The translations under genes and the position numbers were made by a program. A DNA stretch of 64,000 bases from an uncultured Erythrobacter sp. (GTDB lineage Bacteria; Pseudomonadota; Alphaproteobacteria; Sphingomonadales; Sphingomonadaceae), in contig CANMTU010000001.1 of the NCBI GenBank assembly GCA_947501005.1, positions 644,501-708,500 of the forward strand, given 5' to 3'. The notes under the pieces are model-generated. The model did no database searches. It was not told the DNA's origin and was given only the letters and a program-made list of their open reading frames with translations. Below, piece after piece: positions 25,258 through 33,845 of this stretch (positions are counted from its first letter, which is position 1; each line of letters begins with the position of its first letter).

Positions 25258-25271
25258 ACCGACCGGGCGGT
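25258..25271. promoter_or_regulatory. Locus palindrome, TonB receptor promoter, upstream site
   Basis: ACCGAC-CG-GGCGGT matches 13 of 14 positions. It begins one base after the preceding stop codon and ends 11 bases before the TTGACA -35 element. Confidence 0.72.
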
Positions 25272-25282
25272 CGAGTTAACAC

Positions 25283-25310
25283 TTGACAATCTTTGCGAAG
25301 AATCGAAGAT
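25283..25310 (+). promoter_or_regulatory. Housekeeping-type promoter of the TonB receptor gene
   Basis: The consensus -35 TTGACA lies at 25283-25288, with a weak -10 (GAAGAT at 25305-25310) at 16-base spacing. The pair is bracketed by two palindromes, 25258-25271 and 25312-25325, so a bound repressor would cover both ends of the polymerase footprint. Confidence 0.55.
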
Positions 25311-25311
25311 T

Positions 25312-25325
25312 GCCGACCGTCCGGT
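25312..25325. promoter_or_regulatory. Locus palindrome, TonB receptor promoter, downstream site
   Basis: GCCGAC-CG-TCCGGT matches 11 of 14 positions; an alternative pairing CCGAC-N6-GTCGG is symmetric with wider spacing. It starts immediately after the predicted -10 and covers the expected transcription start. Confidence 0.5.
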
Positions 25326-25373
25326 CGGGCGAGAAATAAAGTCGAAAACGGCACAGCGTGGGAGAACGGTGAA

Positions 25374-27605
25374 ATGGCATCCGAAACTGGAAGTGTAGTA
25401 GGGTCGCGCGTATCGGCGCTGGCGATCGCGGCGAGCCTGTTGGGCGGCTTGGCAAGCCCCGCTTCGGCGCAGGAGACCGATCCCGCCGATCCGCAGGTCC
25501 AGCCACAGGATCGAGCAAAGGCGAACGACCCTGAACTTTCGCCCAACGTCATCATCGTTACCGCGCGCAAACGTGAGGAAACGCTGCAGGATACGTCGAC
25601 TGCCGTGTCGGTCGTCGGAGCGGACCTGCTTCAGGACAAGCAGGTGGCGGATGTGACGCAGCTGCAAAGTCTGGTCCCCACGATCACCATCGGCGAAACG
25701 GTTGGCTTGCTGAAGATCAATATGCGCGGCCTGGGCAACTCCACGGTCACGCGTTCGGAAGACAGCGACGTGGTGCTGCATGTCGATGGGGCGGTCGTGT
25801 CCCGTCAGGAAGCGCAAGGCCTAGCCTTCTTCGATCTCGATCGGGTCGAAGTGCTGCGCGGCCCGCAGGGGACGCTGTACGGCAGGAACTCCACCGGCGG
25901 CACCATCAACCTGGTGACCCGCAAGCCCACACGCACCTTCGAAGGCTATGCCTCCTTCTCCGTTGGCAATTACGATTACGCTTCGGCGGAAGGCGCGGTC
26001 GGCGGTCCGCTGAGCGATACCGTTAGCGCGCGGGCCGCCTTCGTGGCGACGCAGCGGGGCGGGTACGGCACCAACATCGTGACCGGCAACGATATCGAGG
26101 ATCAAAAACGCTATGCCGGGCGGCTTCAGGTGCAATACGAACCCACGCCCGACCTCACGATCCTGCTCGGCGGCGAATATGCCAATCAGGACGATGCAAG
26201 CGGGTTCTTCCCTTACCAGAACAAGCTCTTCCCATTCTCGCCGACCTACGTTCCGCGGGGAGCGGGCGGTTTCTCCGACCCGAGCACGCGCAACGGCGCG
26301 TCCAATTTCGATCCGCGGCTCGAGAAGGAGACATGGTCGCTGACCGGCACGGTCGGCTACGACCTGAGCGACACGATCACGTTGCGCAGCCTGACCAATT
26401 ACCGCGAGCTGGATTTCTATGTCGGACAGGATTTGGACAAGTCCGCAATCCTCACGCCGACCTTCGCGGGCATCCCGCTCGACGACAAGCAGTTCAGCCA
26501 GGAACTGCAATTGGTCTACACGGACGATCGCCTGAGCGCGATCGGCGGTCTGTTCTACTTCTACGAGAAATTCGGCGGTTCGACCGATGTCGGGACCGGG
26601 CCGAACCAGGGCGTCTACCTGTCCCTGATCGGCGAAAGCGAAACCCGCGCCTTCGCCCCGTTCTTCAACGTGTCGTACGAAGTGCTCGACAGCGTGACCT
26701 TGCGGGTCGGCGGACGGTATACCACGGAAGAGCGGTCCATCGTCAACGACACGATCCTCAACGGCACCCGCATCACGACCGACAACGATATCGCCGACGA
26801 CGAGCGCGAGATTTCGGCCTATACCGGGGAATACGGGGTGGATTGGGAGCCGGCCGAGGATCTGCTGGTCTACGCCACCTTCTCGCAAGGGTTCCGCTCT
26901 GGCGCGGCGCTGATCTTCCAGAGCAATTCTCCGATCATCGAACCCACCACGGTGGACAATTACGAGATCGGACTGAAGGTTGGTGACGAGCGCCTGTTCG
27001 TGAACGTCGCGGCCTTCCTCGCCGATGTTCAGAACGTTCAGCGGACCCAGGCGTCGGTCGACAGCAACGGGTTGCTCAACACCCGGGTCAACAACGTCGA
27101 TGCCCTGCGAAACAAGGGGATCGAGATCGAGGCCGGGTGGTCGCCCACCAACAATTTCAACCTGTTCGGATCGCTCGCCTACCTCGACAGCGAGTTCCAG
27201 GATTTCGTCACCGACGATCCCATCGTTCAAGGGGTTAATCCCATTCAGGTCGCCGGTAACACGCCGGCGCAGGCGCCTGAGTTCAAGTTCAACATTCGCG
27301 GCGACTACACGTTCGAATTCGGCAACGGATCTGAACTCGAACTGGCCAGTGATGTCGGCTATCAGAGCGAGGTCTTCTTCGACGAGTTCAACCGCGCCCC
27401 GTTCCGGCAGGATGGCTATGCCCTCGTCAATGCGAGTGCGACCTACTCGTTCGCCGAACGCCCCCTTAGCCTGCAGCTCTGGGCAAAGAACCTGACCGAC
27501 GAGATGGTGCTTGCGGATATGGGCTTTTCTGCTTTCGGCCAGGTCATCAGCCAGATGTATATTCCGCCCCGCACCGTTGGGGCGACGCTCAGATACGAGT
27601 TCTGA
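25374..27605 (+). CDS. TonB-dependent receptor
   Basis: A 743-residue outer-membrane receptor from ATG 25374 (GGGAGAACGG upstream). The signal peptide is cleaved after ASPASA. The plug domain includes NVIIVTARKREETLQDTSTA, RVEVLRGPQGTLYGRNSTGG and TINLVTRKP, and the barrel ends in TVGATLRYEF with the terminal Phe. The VTARKREE type without an N-terminal signalling extension is typical of sphingomonad receptors for carbon substrates rather than siderophores. Its promoter is enclosed by two locus operators and a strong terminator follows, so it is a single-gene unit of the regulon. It probably brings the poorly soluble substrate across the outer membrane. Confidence 0.93.
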   Translation: MASETGSVVGSRVSALAIAASLLGGLASPASAQETDPADPQVQPQDRAKANDPELSPNVIIVTARKREETLQDTSTAVSVVGADLLQDKQVADVTQLQSLVPTITIGETVGLLKINMRGLGNSTVTRSEDSDVVLHVDGAVVSRQEAQGLAFFDLDRVEVLRGPQGTLYGRNSTGGTINLVTRKPTRTFEGYASFSVGNYDYASAEGAVGGPLSDTVSARAAFVATQRGGYGTNIVTGNDIEDQKRYAGRLQVQYEPTPDLTILLGGEYANQDDASGFFPYQNKLFPFSPTYVPRGAGGFSDPSTRNGASNFDPRLEKETWSLTGTVGYDLSDTITLRSLTNYRELDFYVGQDLDKSAILTPTFAGIPLDDKQFSQELQLVYTDDRLSAIGGLFYFYEKFGGSTDVGTGPNQGVYLSLIGESETRAFAPFFNVSYEVLDSVTLRVGGRYTTEERSIVNDTILNGTRITTDNDIADDEREISAYTGEYGVDWEPAEDLLVYATFSQGFRSGAALIFQSNSPIIEPTTVDNYEIGLKVGDERLFVNVAAFLADVQNVQRTQASVDSNGLLNTRVNNVDALRNKGIEIEAGWSPTNNFNLFGSLAYLDSEFQDFVTDDPIVQGVNPIQVAGNTPAQAPEFKFNIRGDYTFEFGNGSELELASDVGYQSEVFFDEFNRAPFRQDGYALVNASATYSFAERPLSLQLWAKNLTDEMVLADMGFSAFGQVISQMYIPPRTVGATLRYEF

Positions 27606-27641
27606 GCGCCCGACGATCGGGCATCGGACTGTCCGATATGG

Positions 27642-27676
27642 AAAAGCCCACCTGCCCTGCGGCGGGTGGGCTTTTT
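27642..27676. terminator. Bidirectional rho-independent terminator
   Basis: A 15-base arm, AAAAGCCCACCTGCC, pairs with GGCGGGTGGGCTTTTT around a CTGC loop with one mismatch. The T-tract on one strand and A-tract on the other serve both the TonB receptor (plus) and the convergent DUF1254 gene (minus). Confidence 0.88.
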
Positions 27677-27682
27677 CAACCC

Positions 27683-29176
27683 TCAGGGTTTCAAGGGTTC
27701 AATGGCAGGGGGCAGCCATTCCCCTGCGAGCATTTCCGGCTTCGGGCTATAGGCGCGCAGGACGATGAAGAACGGTCCACGCGGCGCGGGAAGCCAGTTG
27801 CCATCCTCGAAAGGCTGGTGCTGGATTCGGATATCGAGCGAACCATCCTTGCGCACTTTCAGCCCTGATGTCCGATCGCTGATCAAATAGCGGCCGAGCG
27901 GATTGGGCGACAATGCGAAGGTCCGCGCGTCATACAGGGTGACGGACCAGAAGGCATCGACCGGCGGCTGGGTCGGCAGATGCAGCCGGTAGGCATGAGC
28001 GGACCCGTCCAGCGTCTCGCCGGAACCGTCGACGAAGGTGGTGTACGAAGCGTTTTCCTCGCGCACATTCGCGCCGAGCCCGGCAGTGTTGGTAACCGCC
28101 CGACGCAGGTAGTTGAAGCCGTAATTGCCTTTCTCGACCTTGACCCATCCCGCCCCGGTCGGGACGCCGAGATCGGATTTCGAATTCTCGATCAGAGTTT
28201 GCGCGTCTTTGAACCCCCGCTCTATCGCTTCCACGGAAACCGCGTCGCGATGCTTGCCGTCGGAAGAGCTGTCGGACAGGATGCCCAACGGGCGGAACGT
28301 GGAAACCAGCGCCGCCTCGCCCGGCTGGCACCCATTGGACCGCAGCACGTAATCCAGCACTTCGAGGAACTGGCGTGGTCCCTTGCCCGGTTTGGGCGGT
28401 ACCGGGCGGTCTGGCGTGTCGCTTTGCATCGTTGTGTTCGGTGTCGCTGACAGGGGCTCGATGGCCACCCCATCCTGGAACTTTCTCGCCGAAGCCACCT
28501 CGTCCGCCGATTGCGCAAACACGCGCATCAGGATCCACAGATGCGGCGTGCTTGCACGCCACAGGGTCAGCCCCTCGGGAACGGTTCCAGTCCACCCCGG
28601 CGGAACCATCAGGAAATTCCCTCCAGAGAACCCGATGGTTCGATTGCTGAGGTTCTCGGGATTGCCGAAGATATCGAAGATGTTGAGCGTGAAATATTGC
28701 AGTTCGGTCGGCGGAATGTGGAGCCTGACCGGCCCGGCGGTCAGATCGATCCACGCCGTGGAATAGAGCGTATCGGTATTGGGAACGCGGAAGGTTGCGT
28801 AATCGGGTCCGGCAAGATCGCGCTCGTGCGAAAACTTGAAGAACCCGGTGTAATTGTCCGACGAGCGGTCGATCGCCTGACGATACATCTGCTCGTACTG
28901 CAACACCGCGGACGTGCCGAATATCGTGGCGTCGAACATGAGGTTGGCGAACAGACGATCGCGTCCTTCCTGCGTGTCGGGCAGCAAGTCCGCCGGTGTA
29001 GATGGCGCCTCGCACTGGCCCGCAAAGGGTGGTCTGGCATAGGACGGAGCAGGCGCTACAGCCGCCGTAACTCCAATGAGTATTAAGCCACTCGAAAACC
29101 TGTTCAATCGGATACACCGACGTCGAGTTACCGAAGGCATCTTTCGATCAGCGATCTTACAGTATCTAGACAACAC
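27683..29176 (-). CDS. DUF1254/DUF1214 secreted protein
   Basis: A 497-residue DUF1254-family protein, distantly related to the one at 5485. It shows YTGFFKFSHERDLAGPDYAT, VPNTDTLYSTAWIDLTAGP, LQYFTLNIFDIFG, PPVDAFWSVTLYDARTF, NPLGRYLISDRTSGL and NWLPAPRGPFFIVLRAYSP. The N-terminus has a signal peptide (LILIGVTAAVAPAPSYA|R) but no lipobox, so it should be a soluble periplasmic protein. The start is GTG 29176 (GAGGG upstream) or ATG 29140. An operator lies 60 bases upstream at 29237-29250, placing it in the regulon. Function is unknown; a role at the periplasmic stage of substrate handling is inferred. Confidence 0.87.
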   Translation of the reverse strand: MLSRYCKIADRKMPSVTRRRCIRLNRFSSGLILIGVTAAVAPAPSYARPPFAGQCEAPSTPADLLPDTQEGRDRLFANLMFDATIFGTSAVLQYEQMYRQAIDRSSDNYTGFFKFSHERDLAGPDYATFRVPNTDTLYSTAWIDLTAGPVRLHIPPTELQYFTLNIFDIFGNPENLSNRTIGFSGGNFLMVPPGWTGTVPEGLTLWRASTPHLWILMRVFAQSADEVASARKFQDGVAIEPLSATPNTTMQSDTPDRPVPPKPGKGPRQFLEVLDYVLRSNGCQPGEAALVSTFRPLGILSDSSSDGKHRDAVSVEAIERGFKDAQTLIENSKSDLGVPTGAGWVKVEKGNYGFNYLRRAVTNTAGLGANVREENASYTTFVDGSGETLDGSAHAYRLHLPTQPPVDAFWSVTLYDARTFALSPNPLGRYLISDRTSGLKVRKDGSLDIRIQHQPFEDGNWLPAPRGPFFIVLRAYSPKPEMLAGEWLPPAIEPLKP

Positions 29177-29236
29177 TATGCGTTCCCTCGCTGCGCGCGG
29201 CCACCAAAGGCTACGAAGAAAGAACCATCGCTACCG

Positions 29237-29250
29237 ACCGACCGGTCGGG
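29237..29250. promoter_or_regulatory. Locus palindrome, rightmost copy
   Basis: ACCGAC-CG-GTCGGG matches 13 of 14 positions, with an extra ACCGAC half-site overlapping at 29233-29238. It lies 60 bases upstream of the minus-strand DUF1254 start and marks the right end of the regulon in this window. Confidence 0.72.
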
Positions 29251-29866
29251 CGTCAAGCTTACGGCTACACGCAGGTTAGGCTCCGTAAAAGTAAATGCAC
29301 CGCCGACCGACGCAGGTTTCTCTATCAATCCGACTTGCACATTCAGCGACTGTCCACATCCGACGTTCGTCTCGGTTTCGGGAGGAGCATGCGGGAATGA
29401 CGCTATGCTCGATCCTGAACTAATCGGATGTTTTCATGCCCTGGCGGAGAACGCTGACACGCTTGGCTAACGTGATTGCAATTCCGGTTACGGTTCAGCC
29501 TTGCGAGACCCGAACGACGTGTACGTCATGTGGCGGCATCTGAAAGACATCTAGCTTTCAATCCAAAGATAGTCTCGGCGGAAGCCTGACCTGTCGTCGC
29601 TCTGGGCAATCGGCTAGTGATCGACGTCATATGCACGGCAACCTCGCTGCCGCGTGACACCATGTCTGGAACAAGCTCCTGGTCGAGCCGGATGGGCTTA
29701 GATTCTGGCTTCGCTCCTTGGGCAGGCCGTGTCTTTGGGGGCGGCGACAGCCCTGCGAGCGGCGAAGAGCCGCGCAGCATATGCGCAATAATGCCTACCC
29801 CACTATCAATTTTGCGTCAGATCCTGCCCGCTACGGCAATTCGAGCAATCGTTAGGGAAATTACCA
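29251..29866. other. Intergenic stretch without recognised genes
   Basis: Short frames occur on both strands (for example 29526-29780 minus) but show no family resemblance, signal or ribosome site. Base composition is lower in GC than in the neighbouring operons. No regulatory motif was recognised. Confidence 0.4.
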
Positions 29867-30361
29867 ATGAAAACAAACGATGAGGCAAAGCGGGTTGCCG
29901 CTTTGAAGGCGTATGCCTTGCTGGATACGCCCAGTGAGCCGCAGTTCGACCGTATTGTCCAGCAAGCTGCTGCCGCGCTTGATGCGCCGATTGCTCTTGT
30001 ATCCCTGATCGACGAGAACCGTCAGTGGTTCAAGGCCAGGGTCGGCTTGAAAACCACCGAGACACCCCGGTCCATGTCGTTTTGCACGCACGCCATCCGG
30101 GGTGAAGATGTATTCGTGATCGAGAATGCAAAGGAAGATGACCGCTTTGCTGACAATTCGCTCGTGACGGGGGATCCGAATATTCGGTTTTACGCTGGCG
30201 CACCGCTCAAAACACCGTCAGGCCGCCGGATCGGGACTCTCTGTGTCCTCGATAGCAAACCGCGTTCGACGTTTTCCGACGACGACAAGGCGACACTCGA
30301 AGCACTGGCAGATAGCACCATGCGGGCCTTCGAGCGGCGCAAGCAGCATCGGGTCAGCTAA
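29867..30361 (+). CDS. Stand-alone GAF domain protein
   Basis: A 164-residue protein made almost entirely of one GAF domain of the type found at the N-terminus of sphingomonad histidine kinases and diguanylate cyclases: AALKAYALLDTPSEPQFDRI, LVSLIDENRQWFKARVGL, RSMSFCTHAI, FYAGAPLKTPSGRRIGTLCV. No output domain follows; the frame stops after DSTMRAFERRKQHRVS. It may be a small cytosolic sensor, or the leftover input domain of a larger sensor truncated by the disturbed region downstream, which contains an insertion-sequence remnant. Confidence 0.82.
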   Translation: MKTNDEAKRVAALKAYALLDTPSEPQFDRIVQQAAAALDAPIALVSLIDENRQWFKARVGLKTTETPRSMSFCTHAIRGEDVFVIENAKEDDRFADNSLVTGDPNIRFYAGAPLKTPSGRRIGTLCVLDSKPRSTFSDDDKATLEALADSTMRAFERRKQHRVS

Positions 30362-30495
30362 CGCTGCGCCTCGGCGACTGAAGGGGTCTGCTGATGGGTC
30401 TGGGGGGCTATGTCAGACCAGATGTACCGGCTAGCACGAGGCGGGAGATCCGCTAGCGCAGCCGGACGCCCAGACCTCGCAATCCAGCAAGCTCA

Positions 30496-31062
30496 TTCCG
30501 CTACTTCAACTGGTCCCCGAAGTTATTTCCTTCGTAATGATGATGTACGTCCGCTTCCCGTTGGGTTTCGGAATATGGAGGACCTGTTGTTCGAACGGGA
30601 GATCGACAACGCAGACGAAGCGGTGCGGTTCTGGTGGAACGCGGGCCGGTCCGCTGTATGTGGCCGACATCCGCCAACAGCATGGGCGTCGGATGCTGGG
30701 ACTTCGCGAATAGCGATGGCACCTCGATAAGAACTACGTGAAGAACAGCGGCACGACGCGTTACCTTTCGCGAACCGTGTACCAGCAAGGCCATCTCGAA
30801 AGCCACATGACTAAGACCCCATGAGTGTGGCGCGGGGCCGATAACCGGGTCGAAAACAGCCATCGGCCTTTCAGCAGAAGAGAGCGGGCGATGATGCGGT
30901 TCCGTCAGATCAAGACGCCGCACAGGTTCGCTTCCATTCATGCCTGCGTCCCCAACCCAGTTGGCTTCGCCGCCCTTTGGGTCAGCTCCGAACGCCATCT
31001 CATCGACGGACAGGCCGGCAAGATCCGCCGTTGAATGGCGAAACTCATGTACTGAACCACGC
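30496..31062 (+). pseudogene. Decayed IS6-family transposase
   Basis: Fragments of an IS6-family transposase appear in several frames in the correct order: FRYFNWSPK, EVISFVMMMYVRFPL, GFRNMEDLLFEREID..AVRFWWN, GPLYVADIRQQHGRRMLG, RWHLDKNYVKNSG..YLSRTVYQQGHLESH, then NRVENSHRPFSRRERAMMRF, RFASIHACV, ERHLID and EWR near the end. At least three frame shifts separate them, and about 50 residues around the second catalytic Asp are missing between 30823 and 30834. No terminal inverted repeats were recognised. The element is clearly dead and marks old rearrangement on the right flank of the catabolic locus. Confidence 0.82.
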
Positions 31063-31700
31063 CGGGGAAGGGATGATCGCACCGATTACTGCATTCTTAG
31101 GCGCCGTCTCTCGCGGCCCGTCGCCACGTCCGCCGGTTAGCTGAAATTCAACTGCCCCCTTTTGAGGTTTCGCATCGAGTCGCATCTTCCAGGGGTTAAC
31201 GCGAAGATGAGCGGCAATTTACGCCTCAACGTCCATCGAGAAGTATTCGCCTAGTAGACGAAGCCGTCGATCATACAGTTGTAAGCGGTGCCATTTCGGA
31301 CTCCGATCGCGCACCCGCGCCTTCACATGCAGTCCGCGAAGGATGGTTCTCCAGTACGTGATCTCGCGGAAATTGATCCGGTTGACGGGCATCTGGGCCA
31401 GGTTGCCATGCTCGAACACGGTTTCCCGATGACCCTCTCATAGAACGAGGTCCGGCGAAGTGGTCACGAAGCCGTCCCCGCCGGTTCGCCGTAAGAAGCC
31501 GACGAAGCCCTTTACGCTGCCGAACGTGCGAGATGCGGTAGGGTGGTCTCCTACCTCCGAGGGACGGCGATTTTGCAACATCAGAGGCGAACGCACCCAC
31601 GGTTGCTTCCGTATGTGTCACAGCTCGAATGACGTTCCCAGGGTCCTTCGATAACGTTTAAGGAATGTTAGAATTTACAAAATGTTAGGGTAAAAACCCT
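31063..31700. other. Intergenic stretch without recognised genes
   Basis: Only short frames with no recognisable family are present. From about 31640 the sequence turns AT-rich, leading into the promoter of the manganese catalase. Some of it may be further debris of the insertion sequence or of what it disrupted. Confidence 0.4.
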
Positions 31701-31725
31701 GGAACCATAAATTGTACCCCCGGTT
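31701..31725 (+). promoter_or_regulatory. EcfG-like general stress promoter of Mn-catalase gene
   Basis: GGAAC-N16-GGTT, with C before the second box (CGGTT), is close to the alphaproteobacterial EcfG consensus GGAAC-N16/17-CGTT. It lies about 130 bases upstream of the catalase ATG in an AT-rich leader. Mn-catalases are known members of this regulon in several alphaproteobacteria. Confidence 0.5.
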
Positions 31726-31851
31726 ATTGTTGAGAACGCAGGCAATATAGTATTCGTCGAAGAATGCGGGTTTAATCTGCGTCTGTTACTGTACCGCATT
31801 CTATATATGCGCAGTGAAAAGGCGCTTCTGTATTATTTCGGAAGGATGGCT

Positions 31852-32709
31852 ATGTTTTATCATGATGCAAGGCTTCAGCGGCCCGTAAAAGTCGACAATC
31901 CGGATCCGGTCTATGCGCGAATGCTTCAGCAGGCGATCGGCGGTGTCGAAGGCGAAATCCGGGTATGCATGCAGTATATGTTTCAGGCATGGGGATCCCG
32001 GGCGCCGACGAACAAGTATCGCGACATGCTTCTTCACACGGCCACCGAAGAAATGGGCCATATCGAGATGCTGGCTACCGCAGTCGCCCTCAATCTCGAC
32101 AAGGCGCCGACCGATGCGCAGGAGGAAGGCGCGACGGACAAGATCGTGGGCGCGGTGATGGGCGGCGAGAACCCACGTCATGTGATGGAAGGCATGCTGC
32201 ACCGTCACGTGCTGTCTACCGGAATGGCGGCCTATCCTGCGAACTCCGATGGCGTGCCCTTCGACATGTCGCACATCTATGCCAGCGGCAATGTCGCGGC
32301 GGACATGTACTGCAACGTCGCCGCGGAAAGCACCGGGCGCGTGCTCGCCTACCGGTTGTGGGGCGCCACCAAGGATGCCGGTATGAAGGACATGCTGAGC
32401 TTCCTGATTGCCCGCGATACGATGCACCAGCAGCAATGGCTCGCCGTGCTCGAGGAATTGGGCGGCGACAAGGGTGTCCTGCCGATACCCAACAGCGTTC
32501 CGCGCGAAGAAGCGGAAGACATGGAAAACAGCTACAATTTCTATGCGACCTCGGTCGACGGGACATATCCGGAAGGACGCTGGACCGAGGGGCCGAGCCT
32601 TGACGGAGAAGCGGGATATACCGTGTTCCGCAACAAGCCGATGGGCGAAGAACCCGTGCTAGGCCCCGCGCGGCCGGACAGCGGGGCGCAGAAGGAACAG
32701 ATGAAGTGA
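31852..32709 (+). CDS. Manganese catalase
   Basis: A 285-residue four-helix-bundle dimanganese catalase. The start at 31852 gives the family's usual MFYH opening with GGAAGG six bases upstream. Metal ligands are visible as Glu35 in VEGEIRVCMQYM, Glu66 and His69 in TATEEMGHIEML, Glu in VAAESTGRVLAY and His in ARDTMHQQQW. The C-terminal tail ends in a short disordered stretch (GPARPDSGAQKEQMK). It breaks down hydrogen peroxide without haem in the cytosol. An EcfG-like promoter precedes it, and it opens the stress-gene region of the window. Confidence 0.94.
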   Translation: MFYHDARLQRPVKVDNPDPVYARMLQQAIGGVEGEIRVCMQYMFQAWGSRAPTNKYRDMLLHTATEEMGHIEMLATAVALNLDKAPTDAQEEGATDKIVGAVMGGENPRHVMEGMLHRHVLSTGMAAYPANSDGVPFDMSHIYASGNVAADMYCNVAAESTGRVLAYRLWGATKDAGMKDMLSFLIARDTMHQQQWLAVLEELGGDKGVLPIPNSVPREEAEDMENSYNFYATSVDGTYPEGRWTEGPSLDGEAGYTVFRNKPMGEEPVLGPARPDSGAQKEQMK

Positions 32710-32713
32710 CCGG

Positions 32714-32750
32714 AGACGATGACGGGCACGATTTGCGCCCGTCATCGTCT
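32714..32750 (+). terminator. Terminator after Mn-catalase
   Basis: A perfect 14-base stem (AGACGATGACGGGC with GCCCGTCATCGTCT) surrounds a nine-base loop, starting five bases after the stop codon. The T-run is short (TCTTAT). Confidence 0.72.
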
Positions 32751-32825
32751 TATCAACGCTGACCTTTCGAACGGTCCGCCCGATTACCGCAATGCAGTAT
32801 GGTCCAAGCGGCAAGGAAAAGAGTA

Positions 32826-33068
32826 ATGTCCCAGTCCCACGCAAGCTGTTTCAAAATCACCTGCATGAAGACCGCCAGTTACGCCGTGATGCATCTGGTC
32901 GTGGCGATCACCGTGGCCTATGTCCTCACCCGCAACTGGCAGGCGGCGCTGGCGATCGGCTTGATCGAGCCTGTCGTCCAGACATTCGCCTATTATTTCC
33001 ATGATCGTGCGTGGAGCAAGGCAGGGGATGATTGGAACCCGACGTCCGAGCCGACCGGGCTTGGTTGA
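32826..33068 (+). CDS. DUF2061 small membrane protein
   Basis: An 80-residue protein with the DUF2061 signature: KTASYAVMHLVVAITVAYVL, TRNWQAALAIGLIEPVVQTF, AYYFHDRAW. It has two membrane helices and a conserved His near the C-terminus. The start at 32826 has AAAGAG upstream; an ATG at 32799 is the alternative. The function of the family is unknown, and it often sits beside stress or sulphur genes. Here it stands alone between the catalase terminator and a convergent gene. Confidence 0.85.
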   Translation: MSQSHASCFKITCMKTASYAVMHLVVAITVAYVLTRNWQAALAIGLIEPVVQTFAYYFHDRAWSKAGDDWNPTSEPTGLG

Positions 33069-33256
33069 GGCGAAGCGAAAAGTTCCGGTGGCGGAGATGG
33101 CGGTCAAAGGCCCCCAAGCGGCCTGACCTCGTATTACCAGCCGCCCGGAATATTGACCCAACCCAGCAGGACCAAAAGCACCAAGGTCACGACGCAGGAC
33201 AGCACGAGCGACCGCAGGCAACCGAAGCGATTGGAAAAGAAAAAGAACATCGGTCG

Positions 33257-33808
33257 CTAACGGCGTTCGTCGCTGCCGGTTCCGGGTGCCACGCTTCCCG
33301 CGTGCCTGGCCAGATCAGCACCAGACTTGCCGTTATCCTCTGCGGATGCTCCCGCAATCCGTTGAAGCTGCAAGCCAAGTCGATCGTTCGCGGCCGTGGA
33401 CGCGCGATGCATCTCCGCAATGGCCGCCGTGGTATCCCCGTCCTCACTCAGCGACAACGCCATCGCGGTTTCAAGCGAGACGATATCGGAGGCGAGCAGC
33501 TTGCGGATAGCGCCGATCAAAGCGACATCGCGCACCGGCCCGGCCTCATTCGAGGCGACATCGCGGCACGCATCGTCGAGGATCCCCCCGGCCCAAAGAT
33601 TGGGCTCGCCATTCGGATTTTTCAGGATCCGAGAGAAGGTGGTCAGTTCGCCGTCAGAGCGTGCGATCAGTTCGTCGAACACCGAACGGGTGGCGGGATC
33701 ACGTGTCGCAGTGACGATCTGCGGCATCCGCTCGACAACTACGCCGCGCGCCTCGCGCAGATCCTGAAGGGCGACGACAAGCAAGGCGTCCATCCGAGAT
33801 GCCGTCAT
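33257..33808 (-). CDS. Ferritin-like DUF892-type protein
   Basis: A 183-residue helical protein. The pattern MDALLVVALQDLREARGVV, FDELIARSDGELTTFSRILK, GGILDDACRDVASNEAGPVRD and ALIGAIRKLLASDIVSLETA resembles the DUF892/YciE group of ferritin-like stress proteins, though the typical CxxM element is not seen. The ATG at 33808 is chosen, giving MTASRMDALL; ATG 33793 is possible. It lies 37 bases downstream of the zinc alcohol dehydrogenase gene on the same strand, so it may be co-transcribed from the EcfG promoter at 35634. Confidence 0.6.
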   Translation of the reverse strand: MTASRMDALLVVALQDLREARGVVVERMPQIVTATRDPATRSVFDELIARSDGELTTFSRILKNPNGEPNLWAGGILDDACRDVASNEAGPVRDVALIGAIRKLLASDIVSLETAMALSLSEDGDTTAAIAEMHRASTAANDRLGLQLQRIAGASAEDNGKSGADLARHAGSVAPGTGSDERR

Positions 33809-33845
33809 GCTGTTCGACCTACCGTCCCTTTGCCGCAATGCCCGG

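Noticed and set aside
31219..31621. Minus-strand frames between the IS6 remnant and Mn-catalase.
   Set aside because: The translations match no family that I recognise and overlap in two frames; possibly debris, not annotated as a gene.
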